Position numbers and translations under genes: made by a program. 64,000 nucleotides of DNA from Nonomuraea spiralis (lineage in GTDB: Bacteria; Actinomycetota; Actinomycetes; Streptosporangiales; Streptosporangiaceae), in NCBI RefSeq assembly GCF_014648435.1, contig NZ_BMRC01000007.1, positions 62,001-126,000 of the forward strand, written 5' to 3'. Shown here in pieces: positions 32,888-40,546 of this stretch. Every line of letters begins with the position of its first letter. The first letter of the stretch is position 1. The notes under the pieces are model-generated. The model saw only the letters and a program-made list of their open reading frames with translations, was not told where the DNA came from and did no database searches.

Positions 32888-32942
32888 GGTCGCCGCTCCA
32901 GCGACGGCAGGACGGCTAGGGTCGCCGCTCCAGTGACGGCGG
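32879..32942. repeat. 32-bp tandem duplication at convergent gene ends
   Basis: Two copies of a 32-base unit beginning GACGGCTAGGGTCGCCGC (32879-32910 and 32911-32942) differ at two positions (C/T and A/G). Copy 1 holds the TAG of the universal stress gene (32885-32887). Copy 2 holds the CTA that is the stop of the minus-strand GerMN gene (32916-32918). The duplication therefore shaped both C-termini. Confidence 0.85.
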
Positions 32943-33806
32943 GACGGAGTCCGACGGGCCGGCGGGCTGCCCGGTGCGTCCCGCCGCGTCGTAGATCTTG
33001 ACCCACCTGATCGCCGGGAACTGCTTGAGCGTCGGCCTGATCTGGTCGGCGACGGTGAAGGCCGACCCGCCGCCGGAGACCGGCCCGGTCAGGTAGACCC
33101 TGGCGATCCCGTCCGCGACGGTCAGCCTGCTGAAGCCGGTGGCCTTGGAGGCCGCGAAACGCAGCCCCCGCGCGCGCTCGGCCTGGGTCGGGCCGGCGAA
33201 CAGCCGCAGCAGCGCGCCGGCGGCGGTGGCCGGCGGGATCACCGGGCGCGTCACGGCCGCCGTCCGCGGCCCGCGCCCGGTGGTGTCGAGGAAGTAGGCG
33301 CGCGCGGGCACGGTCCGGTAGGACGTGATCAGGTCCACGACGACCCTGCTCGGACGGGTGAGCGTACGGACCCGGAACGGTACGCGCCGGGCGAGGCCGG
33401 CGCCGAAGGTGAGCGTGGCCTCGAAGTCGCCGGTGTTGACGACCTGGACGAGGCCGGGCAACGCGTAGGTACGGCGGGCGGGACCGTAGGTGACCCGGCC
33501 GTCGCGGTCGTGGCCGTCGGCCCGGTCGAAGCTGATCCGGAGCACGGCGTCACCGGCCACGCCGACCGCTTCCCCGGAGCCGTCGGCGATCAGCCGGGAC
33601 ACGTAGCGGACGTCGCGCCGGGCCGGGAGCGGGCCGCGGAACTCGAAGACCAGCCGGTCCAGGCCGGACTGATGGGCGGCCCGGACGTCCACGAGGACGG
33701 GGACGGCGGCCCGCCGGACGGCCTGCGCCGGTAACGCAGGCAGGACGGCGACGCAGACCGCCGCCGCGACGGCGACGAGGGGACGGATCGGGAGCATGGT
33801 CATCAT
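32916..33806 (-). CDS. Secreted AMIN-like/GerMN-domain protein
   Basis: 296 residues. A signal peptide is clear (RPLVAVAAAVCVAVLPALPAQA, cleavage near residue 30). An AMIN-like beta-rich domain at about 45-165 (LVFEFRGPLPARRDVRYV; VVVDLITSYRT) is followed by a GerMN domain at about 190-285 (LLRLFAGPTQAERARGL; DGIARVYLTGP; TLKQFPAIRWVKIY). GerMN proteins bind or modulate cell-wall or lipoprotein complexes, and in actinobacteria they often sit with two-component or spore genes. Three ATGs lie close together (33806, 33803, 33797); GGAAGAGAG favours the first ones. Confidence 0.87.
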   Translation of the reverse strand: MMTMLPIRPLVAVAAAVCVAVLPALPAQAVRRAAVPVLVDVRAAHQSGLDRLVFEFRGPLPARRDVRYVSRLIADGSGEAVGVAGDAVLRISFDRADGHDRDGRVTYGPARRTYALPGLVQVVNTGDFEATLTFGAGLARRVPFRVRTLTRPSRVVVDLITSYRTVPARAYFLDTTGRGPRTAAVTRPVIPPATAAGALLRLFAGPTQAERARGLRFAASKATGFSRLTVADGIARVYLTGPVSGGGSAFTVADQIRPTLKQFPAIRWVKIYDAAGRTGQPAGPSDSVPPSLERRP

Positions 33807-33889
33807 CTCTCTTCCAATGGGAGCTCCTGATCCCAGACTGGCCCCTGCGACCGCCCGGCGACACCGCCGGACGTCCCCGAAAAAGCTCC

Positions 33890-34546
33890 TCAGAGGCCGT
33901 GGACGCGGCGACCGGTGATCTGGTGGGGTACGACGCGGATGTACAGATGGCGTTCCCCGCCCGCCCAGGGCGTGACGCCGGCGTCGGCCAGCTTGGCCAC
34001 CTCGTCCTCGGGCACGTGGTGGGCGGGCCCCTGGACGAGCACGCTCCAGCCCTCCTTCCGTGCCTCGTCGATCCGGTCCACCTGGAACCCGATCTTGATG
34101 TCCACGCCTTCGAGCCCGCTGCGCAGGTCCTGGTCCATGGGCCCGCCGCGGGCGGTGCGGAACAGGACGGCGCCGTCGTGCAGCCTGTAGTTGACGGGCA
34201 GCACCGTGGGCCCGTGCGAGCCGCTGAACGCGATCCGGCCGATGCCGCCCGGCGCGATCAGCCGCAGGCACTCCTCGGGGTCGAGGTTCTCAAGGACCGG
34301 CTCGTCCGGGCCGGGACCGGTGCCCGGCGGGCGGTCGCGGCCGCCGCCCAGCAGGTCCTGCGGGATGGTCTCAAGGGCGGTGGCCAGGCGGATCACCGTG
34401 TTCCTGTCGGGGGTGCCCAGGTGGCCCTCCAGGTACGCGACATAGCCGGGGGACATGTCGGCCCGCTCCGCGAGCTGGTCGACCGTGAGGCCGAGCCGGT
34501 CGCGGTGATAGGTCACCCGGCGTCCGAAGTCACCACTGTTCGTCAT
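33890..34546 (-). CDS. HTH plus pyridoxamine 5'-phosphate oxidase-like protein (internal start)
   Basis: An in-frame ATG at 34546 has AAGGAG (34553-34558) six bases upstream, so a 218-residue protein can be translated separately from the GH65 part. Residues 5-60 form an XRE-like HTH. Residues 85-215 form the split-barrel flavin fold: CLRLIAPGGIGRIAFSGSHG, TVLPVNYRLHDGAVLFRTARG, GWSVLVQGPAHHV. Relatives with this HTH-PNPOx layout are common in actinobacterial dormancy clusters. Flavin or F420 use is likely but unproven. It is listed separately because native expression may be as two proteins. Confidence 0.7.
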   Translation of the reverse strand: MTNSGDFGRRVTYHRDRLGLTVDQLAERADMSPGYVAYLEGHLGTPDRNTVIRLATALETIPQDLLGGGRDRPPGTGPGPDEPVLENLDPEECLRLIAPGGIGRIAFSGSHGPTVLPVNYRLHDGAVLFRTARGGPMDQDLRSGLEGVDIKIGFQVDRIDEARKEGWSVLVQGPAHHVPEDEVAKLADAGVTPWAGGERHLYIRVVPHQITGRRVHGL

Positions 34547-36793
34547 GATCATCTCCTTCTCCGTGAGGACGAGGCCGGCGCCGCCCGGCAGGGGGACGCC
34601 GTCGACCCGCGTGCTCGCGTGGTCGGCTTCGACGGTGATCAGGCGGCCGCGGAAGCGGATCGGCAACGACAGCGTGCCGAGCCGTCCGGGCAGCAGGGGA
34701 TCGAGATAGAGGCCGTCCGGGCGCAGGTCCAGGCCCAGATAGCAGCGTTGCAGCATGTCCACGGTGCCGGCCATGGCGCCCAGGTGGATGCCCTCGGCGG
34801 TGGTGCCGCCCTGGACGTCGCGCACGTCGCCGAGCAGCGCCTCGGCGAAGAACTGCCACGAGCGCGCCCGGTCGCAGCGCGACAACACCCAGGCGTGGAC
34901 GACGGCGCTGAGGGTGGACCCGTGGCTGGTGCGGTCGAGGTAGTAGCCGATCGTCCGGGGGATCAGGGCGGGGTCGGCCGGGTAGCCGAGCCCTTCCAGG
35001 ATCTCCAGCAGCTCGCCCGCGGTGAGCAGGTAGCACAACATCAGCGTGTCGGCCTGCTTGGAGGCCTTGTAGCGGTTGACGTCGTCGCCGTCCGCCTCCA
35101 GGGCCCGGTCCAGGCGGCGCACGCCTTCGTACCGTTGCCAGTCGAGCTCGGCCAGGCCGTCGTAGCCGGTGAACTGGCTGATGACGCCCTCGTGGAAGTC
35201 GACCCGCATGCGCCGGGTGATGTCCTCCCAGCGGGCCGCCTCCTCGGGGCCGGCCACGCCGAGCTGGAGGGCGTGCCGCAGCAGCCACACGGTCATGACG
35301 TTGGTGTAGGCGTTGTTGGACAGGCCCGGTTCGGCGGCGCCGGGATAGGCGGTGTGGTACTCGTCCGGGCCCATGACGCCGCGGATCTCGTACCGGCCGG
35401 AGCCGGGGTCGGGCACGGCCAGCGAGGCGAAGAAGCGGGCGATGGCGATCAGCAGGTCGGCGCACCACGACGGCATGGAACCGGTGGCCAGGTGGTACTG
35501 CCAGACGTTGTAGGCGATGGCCAGGCCCACGTGGCGCTGGAGGTGGGAGACGTCCGGCAGCCAGCGTCCCGAGTCGGGGTTGAGATGGTAGGTCTGGGTC
35601 TCCTCGCGGCCGTCGCTGCCGCTCTGCCAGGGGAACATCGCGCCGTCGTACCCGGCCGCGCGGGCCGCCGCCAGCGCTTCGGGCAGGCGCCGCCAGCGGT
35701 AGCGCAGCAGGCCGTGGGAGATCTCGGGGAAACGCAGGTTGAGCCAGGGCAGGACGAACAGCTCGTCCCAGAACACGTGCCCCCGGTACGCCTCGCCGTG
35801 CAGGCCCCGCGCGGGCACGCCGGCGTCGAGGTCGGCGGTGTGCGGGGAGAGGGTCTGGAGCAGGTGGAAGATGTGCAGGTGGACGATCTGCGACAACTCC
35901 GGGCCGTCCACGTCCAGGCAGGCCCGCTCCCACAGCCGTTCCCAGGCCGCGGTGTGCGCGGCCAGCAGGTCGGCGAAGCCGGGGGCCGTCCGCGCCCGGC
36001 GCAGCGCGGCCGAGAGCGGGTCGTGCACGGCGGGATCGCGCGAGATCAGCAGCGCGACGACCTTCGTGAGCGTCACCGGCACGCCCTCCACGACGTCCAG
36101 CACGTGCTCGGTGGCGACCAGACCGGGCTCCTCGGCACGGGAACCCGATGCAGGGGCGTCGACGCGTGCGGCGAGGGCGACCGTGACGCGGGAGGAGCGG
36201 GTGGCCGCGGTGAGCCAGGTCAGCCCGTCCCGGCCGCCGGTCGCGTGTTCCGTCAGGTGGTCGCCGCGCAGGTCACGGTAGCGTTCGACGCCGTCGTTGG
36301 TGACCCGTCCGTCCAGGGCGGCGCGGACGCGGAGCGGGCCCGACCAGTTCTCCGCCGTGAACGTCGTCTCCAGGGCGGCCAGCGCGGGATCGGCCATGGA
36401 GACCAGGCGGCGCTGGCACACCCGGGTGACCCGGCCCTGCCCGTCCCGCCAGCGCAGGTCGCGCAGCAGCACGCCGCGGCGCAGGTCGAGCTCCTGGGTG
36501 TAGTGCAGCAGTTCGGCCAGCTCCGGCGCGAACCAGTCCGAGCCGGGCGTGGCGAACGTCAGCGGCAGCCAGTCGGGCAGGTTGACCAGGTCCTCGTTGA
36601 CGACCGTACGCCCCGCCACGTCGGAGGCCAGACGGTCGTAGCAGCCAGCGTGGTAGGTGCCGGGCGTGCGGATCCGGCCCTCGGGCGTGGCGCCCCGGGT
36701 GGCGAACCGGCCGTTGCCGAGCGTGCACAGCGCCTCGCGCAGTCTCGCCGAGGCGGGGTCGAAGCCCTCGTACGAGAGCGTCCACGGGTTCAT
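33890..36793 (-). CDS. GH65-family phosphorylase fused in frame to an HTH-PNPOx protein
   Basis: A continuous 967-residue frame. Residues 1-747 are a complete GH65 enzyme: the general acid Glu in GVMGPDEYH, KQADTLMLCYLL, the phosphate-binding TSHGSTLSAVVHAW and the small C-terminal beta domain. The family phosphorolyses alpha-glucosides such as trehalose, maltose or kojibiose, giving a sugar phosphate without using ATP. From residue 750 comes an XRE-type HTH (RLGLTVDQLAERADMSPGYV) and a pyridoxamine-phosphate-oxidase-like split barrel. There is no stop between the two. A good internal ribosome site suggests that the second part is also made alone (see 33890-34546). A DosR-like box precedes the gene. 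Confidence 0.82.
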   Translation of the reverse strand: MNPWTLSYEGFDPASARLREALCTLGNGRFATRGATPEGRIRTPGTYHAGCYDRLASDVAGRTVVNEDLVNLPDWLPLTFATPGSDWFAPELAELLHYTQELDLRRGVLLRDLRWRDGQGRVTRVCQRRLVSMADPALAALETTFTAENWSGPLRVRAALDGRVTNDGVERYRDLRGDHLTEHATGGRDGLTWLTAATRSSRVTVALAARVDAPASGSRAEEPGLVATEHVLDVVEGVPVTLTKVVALLISRDPAVHDPLSAALRRARTAPGFADLLAAHTAAWERLWERACLDVDGPELSQIVHLHIFHLLQTLSPHTADLDAGVPARGLHGEAYRGHVFWDELFVLPWLNLRFPEISHGLLRYRWRRLPEALAAARAAGYDGAMFPWQSGSDGREETQTYHLNPDSGRWLPDVSHLQRHVGLAIAYNVWQYHLATGSMPSWCADLLIAIARFFASLAVPDPGSGRYEIRGVMGPDEYHTAYPGAAEPGLSNNAYTNVMTVWLLRHALQLGVAGPEEAARWEDITRRMRVDFHEGVISQFTGYDGLAELDWQRYEGVRRLDRALEADGDDVNRYKASKQADTLMLCYLLTAGELLEILEGLGYPADPALIPRTIGYYLDRTSHGSTLSAVVHAWVLSRCDRARSWQFFAEALLGDVRDVQGGTTAEGIHLGAMAGTVDMLQRCYLGLDLRPDGLYLDPLLPGRLGTLSLPIRFRGRLITVEADHASTRVDGVPLPGGAGLVLTEKEMIMTNSGDFGRRVTYHRDRLGLTVDQLAERADMSPGYVAYLEGHLGTPDRNTVIRLATALETIPQDLLGGGRDRPPGTGPGPDEPVLENLDPEECLRLIAPGGIGRIAFSGSHGPTVLPVNYRLHDGAVLFRTARGGPMDQDLRSGLEGVDIKIGFQVDRIDEARKEGWSVLVQGPAHHVPEDEVAKLADAGVTPWAGGERHLYIRVVPHQITGRRVHGL

Positions 36794-36864
36794 CCCGTCC
36801 CCTGTCGGGGCGGGTCGAAGGCGGCCATACCGGTGACGCTACCCACGTGCCATCCGCGCAGACA

Positions 36865-36878
36865 GGGTCCTTCGGCCC
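36865..36878. promoter_or_regulatory. DosR-like box between GH65 and PLDc_N-Acg genes
   Basis: GGGTCCTTCGGCCC is identical to the box at 22154-22167. It lies 72 bases before the GH65 start (minus, 36793) and about 130 bases before the PLDc_N start (plus, 37011). A weaker AGGACTTCCTACCC occurs at 36935-36948, nearer the plus-strand gene. The arrangement suggests that both divergent units belong to the same regulon. Confidence 0.55.
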
Positions 36879-37010
36879 TTGAGGCACCGAGATCAGGTGA
36901 AGCTCTGGAAAAGAGGACAATGGCCTGAAAGGACAGGACTTCCTACCCACGCTGACGGGCGGCCGACGTGCCCATGCTGGTACGGAAGGTTGAAGAGAGG
37001 AGCGCGTCCG

Positions 37011-37241
37011 GTGCGCTGGAACGAGATGTCGAACAGGCAGCGGAGCTGGCTGGCGGTGCTGGCCTCGGTGGAGCTCGCGGCCACGACGGCCGCGGCGGTG
37101 GACCTGTGGCGCCGTCCGAAGGGGGACGTACGCGGGCAGAAGGGACTGTGGTGGCTCGGCATCTTCGTCCAGCCGTTCGGCCCGGTCGCCTACCTGCTGT
37201 GGGGACGACGCCGCCGCCCGGACGCGTTTCCGCAGGTGTAA
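37011..37241 (+). CDS. PLDc_N-domain small membrane protein
   Basis: 76 residues from the GTG at 37011, which has GAGAGGAG nine bases upstream. Two helices are visible (SWLAVLASVELAATTAAAVDLW and LWWLGIFVQPFGPVAYLLWGRR). The second matches the N-terminal segment of cardiolipin-synthase-like proteins (PLDc_N: I-x-x-P-F-G-P-V-A-Y-L). Such stand-alone pieces are common in actinobacteria and their role is unknown. It is 68 bases before the Acg-type gene on the same strand and is probably co-transcribed with it. Confidence 0.75.
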   Translation: MRWNEMSNRQRSWLAVLASVELAATTAAAVDLWRRPKGDVRGQKGLWWLGIFVQPFGPVAYLLWGRRRRPDAFPQV

Positions 37242-37309
37242 GGGCGGGTCTGCGTCACTGGGCGGCCCGGATGTGATGCGCTGACCTCATCGTCTCCTGG
37301 AGGTGGACC

Positions 37310-38256
37310 ATGACCACGCGCTCGCCGAAGCAGGCGCTGGACGCGGCGGTGGAGGCCGGTCGACTGGCTCCTTCCGTGCACAACACCCAGCCCTGGACCT
37401 TCGCCGTCACCGGCGAGGAGATCGGCCTGAAGGCCGACACCGCGCGCAAGCTCGCGGTGAGCGACGCCGCCGGCCGGGAACTGCTGATCAGTTGCGGCGC
37501 CGCGCTGTTCACGATGCGCACCGCGATGCGCTGCCAGGGGTACGAGCCCGTCGTCCGGATCCTGCCCGATCCCGACCGGCCCGGCCTGCTGGCGACGATC
37601 AGGCCGGGGGCGGAGAGCGAGCCCGACGAGCCCACCCGGGTGCTCGGCGACGAGATCGAACGACGCCACACCCACCGGGCGGGGTTCGCCGACGTCCCGG
37701 TCCCCGATCAGCTCGTCGAGTCGCTGGTCAGGGCCGCCATGAGCGAGGGCGGCAAGCTGACGCCCGTACGCTCCCCGGAGGCGGTGGACGTGCTCGCCGC
37801 GCTCACCCGGGCGGCGCAGGGCGTCCAGACGCAGGACCAGAAGTTCAGCCTGGAGATCGTACGCTGGTCCAGGCCGCCCGGCAGCGCCCGCGCCGACGGG
37901 ATGCCGGCCGACGACCGGCCGCGCGAGTCCGCGCCGGCGGAGTCGGCCTTCCCACAGCGCCGCTACTCCTGGCGGCACGGCTGGAGCGCGCCGAGCGACC
38001 GGGACGAGGCGGCGACCGGGGTCGTGGCCGTCATGACCACGCGCGACGACGGCCGGGCGGAGTGGCTCGCCACCGGGCAGGCGCTGCAACACGTCCTGCT
38101 GCACGCCTCCGCGCACGGCGTCAGCGCCGCCTTCCACACCCAGGCGCTGGAGATGGACCTGCTGCGCGAGTTCCTGCGCCAGGAGCTCTTCTCCGGCGAG
38201 TACCCGCAGATGATCATGCGGCTCGGCGTCGCCCCGGACGGCGAGGAGACGTGTGA
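37310..38256 (+). CDS. Acg-family FMN-binding nitroreductase, apparent C-terminal frameshift
   Basis: About 315 residues. The family start SVHNTQPWTFAVTG and the later SWRHGWSAPSDRDE and HASAHGVSAAFHTQ segments are typical of Acg-type proteins, which are DosR-regulated in mycobacteria and bind FMN. GGAGGTGGACC precedes the ATG. After QMIMRLG (about 38225) the frame stays open far into the next genes. The other frame reads RRRPGRRGDV and a TGA (38254-38256) overlapping the next GTG as GTGA, which looks like the native end. One base is therefore probably missing or wrong near 38222-38235. The bounds use that native stop. Confidence 0.78.
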
Positions 38257-38759
38257 CGCACGTCGCCGCCGTCGCCAAGGCGGCGCACGCCCCGGTCGAC
38301 TACGTCTGGGCCGCCGCCCGGATCGCGATCGGCTGGATCTTCCTGTGGGCGTTCCTGGACAAGACGTTCGGCTGGGGCTTCGCCACCCCCGCCGCCAAAG
38401 CGTGGATCAACGGCGGCAGCCCGACGACCGGGTTCCTCAAGGGCACCGGCGAGAACGCGCTCGGCGGCCTGTTCGGCGCGCTGGCCGGCCAGGCGTGGGT
38501 GGACTGGCTGTTCATGACCGGCCTGGCCGGTATCGGCCTGGCGCTGGTCCTGGGCGTCGGCACCCGGATCGCCGCGGTCACCGGCACCCTGATGCTGGCC
38601 CTGATGTGGGCCGCCGAACTGCCCCTGGCCACCAACCCCTTCCTCGACGAGCACATCATCTACGCCATCGTCCTGGTCGGCCTGGCCCTGACCGGCGCCG
38701 GCACCACCCTCGGGCTCGGCAACCTGCCGATCGTCCGCCGCAACGCCTGGCTCAGGTAA
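38253..38759 (+). CDS. DoxX-family membrane protein
   Basis: 168 residues from the GTG at 38253. It has four helices (VWAAARIAIGWIFLWAFLDKTFG; WVDWLFMTGLAGIGLALVLG; GTLMLALMWAAELPL; HIIYAIVLVGLALTGAG). The conserved DoxX start ARIAIGWIFLWAFLDK and the C-terminal GxGTTLGLGNLP are seen. DoxX-like proteins take part in thiosulfate or thiol redox and oxidative-stress complexes. It overlaps the probable stop of the Acg-type gene, so the two look coupled. A hairpin follows at 38773-38802. Confidence 0.88.
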   Translation: MTHVAAVAKAAHAPVDYVWAAARIAIGWIFLWAFLDKTFGWGFATPAAKAWINGGSPTTGFLKGTGENALGGLFGALAGQAWVDWLFMTGLAGIGLALVLGVGTRIAAVTGTLMLALMWAAELPLATNPFLDEHIIYAIVLVGLALTGAGTTLGLGNLPIVRRNAWLR

Positions 38760-38772
38760 CCGCCCAGGCCAC

Positions 38773-38802
38773 GGGCCCGTCTCCCGCGCGGGGGGCGGGC
38801 CC
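38773..38802. terminator. Candidate terminator after the DoxX gene
   Basis: The arms GGGCCCG (38773-38779) and CGGGCCC (38796-38802) enclose a second small stem CCC-GCGC-GGG. It lies 13 bases after the DoxX stop and 32 bases before the PPK2 start, so it separates the two units. Confidence 0.45.
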
Positions 38803-38834
38803 TCGGCGTGTCCGCACTCCTAGAATCCGCAGGT

Positions 38835-39629
38835 ATGGGAACCGACAGGCTGCGTCGCAAGCCGTACGAGAAGGAACTTCTCCGCCTGCAGGCGGAACTC
38901 GTCAACCTTCAGGAGTGGGTGCGGTCCGAGGGGCGGCGGGTCGTGGTGATCTTCGAGGGACGCGACGCCGCGGGCAAGGGCAGCACGATCAAGCGGGTCG
39001 CCGAGTACCTGAACCCGCGCGTGGCCCGGATCGCCGCGCTGCCCGTGCCGACCGGGCGGGAACGGTCGCAGTGGTACTTCCAGCGGTACGTCGAGCACCT
39101 GCCCGCCGCCGGGGAGATCGTGTTGTTCGACCGGAGCTGGTACAACCGGGCCGGGGTGGAGCGGGTGATGGGATTCTGCACGCAGGAGGAGTACACGCGT
39201 TTCCTGCACCAGTGCCCGATCTTCGAGAGACTGCTGGTCGAGGACGGGATCCTGCTGCGCAAATACTGGTTCTCGGTCAGCGACGACGAGCAGGAGCGCC
39301 GCTTCCGCGACCGGCTGGAGGACCCGATGCGCCGGTGGAAGTTGTCGGAGATGGACCTGGAGTCGATCACCAGGTGGGAGGAGTACTCCCGGGCCAAGGA
39401 CGAGATGCTGGTGCACACCGACATCCCCGAGGCCCCCTGGTACGAGGTGGAGAGCGAGGACAAACGGCGGGCCAGGATCAACATGATCTCCCACCTGCTG
39501 TCCACGATCCCCTACCGCCAGGTGCGGCGGCCGCCGCTGGAGATCCCCGAGCGACCGCCCGCCACCGGCTACCGGCGCCCGCCGCGCCGCCCCGAGTCGT
39601 CCGTGCCCGACGTGACCGCCGAGCTCTGA
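38835..39629 (+). CDS. ppk2: Polyphosphate kinase 2, class I
   Basis: 264 residues. It transfers phosphate between polyphosphate and nucleoside diphosphates. The Walker A-like GRDAAGKGST (42-51), lid region YLNPRVARIAALPVPTGRE and Walker B-like LFDRSWYNRAGVE are complete, as is RYVEHLPAAGEIV. The ATG at 38835 lacks a ribosome site but has TAGAAT 8 bases upstream, so a leaderless message is likely; an upstream GTG at 38808 is also in frame. It closes the stress island and would link polyphosphate stores to nucleotide supply when respiration is low. Confidence 0.95.
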   Translation: MGTDRLRRKPYEKELLRLQAELVNLQEWVRSEGRRVVVIFEGRDAAGKGSTIKRVAEYLNPRVARIAALPVPTGRERSQWYFQRYVEHLPAAGEIVLFDRSWYNRAGVERVMGFCTQEEYTRFLHQCPIFERLLVEDGILLRKYWFSVSDDEQERRFRDRLEDPMRRWKLSEMDLESITRWEEYSRAKDEMLVHTDIPEAPWYEVESEDKRRARINMISHLLSTIPYRQVRRPPLEIPERPPATGYRRPPRRPESSVPDVTAEL

Positions 39630-39664
39630 CGGCCGGGCGTAAGGGGGCCGGCCCGCGCGGCGGG

Positions 39665-40543
39665 TCAGCCGGCCGTGTGCGCGAGGACGGCGGCGGCCAG
39701 CTCCTCGTGCGTCTCGGGCGGCAGGGTGTGTCCCATGCCCGCCACGATCACCAGCCGCGCCCCCGGGATCTGCTCGGCGATCACCGCGCCGTGCCCCGGC
39801 TTGACCGGCTCGTGACTGCCCTCGATGACCAGCGTGGGCGCCTTGACCTGGTGCAGCACGCCCACCGGCTCGAAGTCGGGCTTGCCGCCCGCGGCCAGCC
39901 GGTGGTTGGCCGCCGCCGACAGGTCGCGGGCCCGGTCGAAGATCCGCTCCTGCGCCCGGCGGGCCGCGTCCTCGTCGAAGGGCAGCCCGGTGCCGTGCAG
40001 CACACGCTGCTCGGCGATCATGCCGTCGATCACCGCGCGCCGGTCCTGCGGCGGCGGGGCGGCCATCAGGGCGCGGTAGAAGTCCACGAACTCCGGCGCC
40101 GGCTCCGGCAGACTGCCCTCGGGCTGCGGCTGTCCCAGCAGCGCCCGCATGAGCACCTGGCCCTCGCCCCCGCCGAGCGGCGAGGAGGCGATGACGGTCA
40201 GCGAACGCACCCGCTCCGGCCGTTCCACGGCCACGAACTGGCCGAGCAGCCCGCCCGCCGAATGGCCGACCAGGTGGGCGCTCTCCAGGCCGTGGGCGTC
40301 CAGCACGCGGTAGACGTCGTCCTTGATGTCGTCCCACGTGTACGGATGGGCCTCGAAGTCCACGGTGTCCGACATGCCGGTGTCGCGGTGGTCGTACCGG
40401 ATGACCCGGCGGCCTCCGGCGGTCAGACGGCCGACGAACTCGTCCGGCCACAGGACGCCCTGCGACATCGAACCCATGATCAACAGGATCGGCGTGGCGT
40501 TCTCGGCGCCGAACTCTTCGCTCCAGATGTTCACGTTTTGCAT
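39665..40543 (-). CDS. Alpha/beta-hydrolase
   Basis: 292 residues. The core is typical: PILLIMGSMSQGVLWPDEFV, YDHRDTGMSD, the nucleophile elbow GHSAGG (serine near residue 94) and a catalytic His in AGMGHTLPPE. The substrate class is unknown; the first two strands and lid resemble aclacinomycin methylesterase/RdmC-like proteins. The gene starts three bases after the stop of the large LuxR-type regulator, so it is co-transcribed and is a likely target or partner of it. Confidence 0.88.
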   Translation of the reverse strand: MQNVNIWSEEFGAENATPILLIMGSMSQGVLWPDEFVGRLTAGGRRVIRYDHRDTGMSDTVDFEAHPYTWDDIKDDVYRVLDAHGLESAHLVGHSAGGLLGQFVAVERPERVRSLTVIASSPLGGGEGQVLMRALLGQPQPEGSLPEPAPEFVDFYRALMAAPPPQDRRAVIDGMIAEQRVLHGTGLPFDEDAARRAQERIFDRARDLSAAANHRLAAGGKPDFEPVGVLHQVKAPTLVIEGSHEPVKPGHGAVIAEQIPGARLVIVAGMGHTLPPETHEELAAAVLAHTAG

Positions 40544-40546
40544 GCC

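Noticed and set aside
33899-36928. A 1,009-codon plus-strand frame opposite the GH65 gene
   Set aside because: Antisense of a catalytically complete GH65 enzyme; no ribosome site or recognisable motif.
39629-39676. ACGGCCGG ... CCGGCCGT as a terminator between PPK2 and the hydrolase
   Set aside because: The arms are only 8 bp and 32 bases apart, and the right arm lies inside the hydrolase coding end; not convincing.
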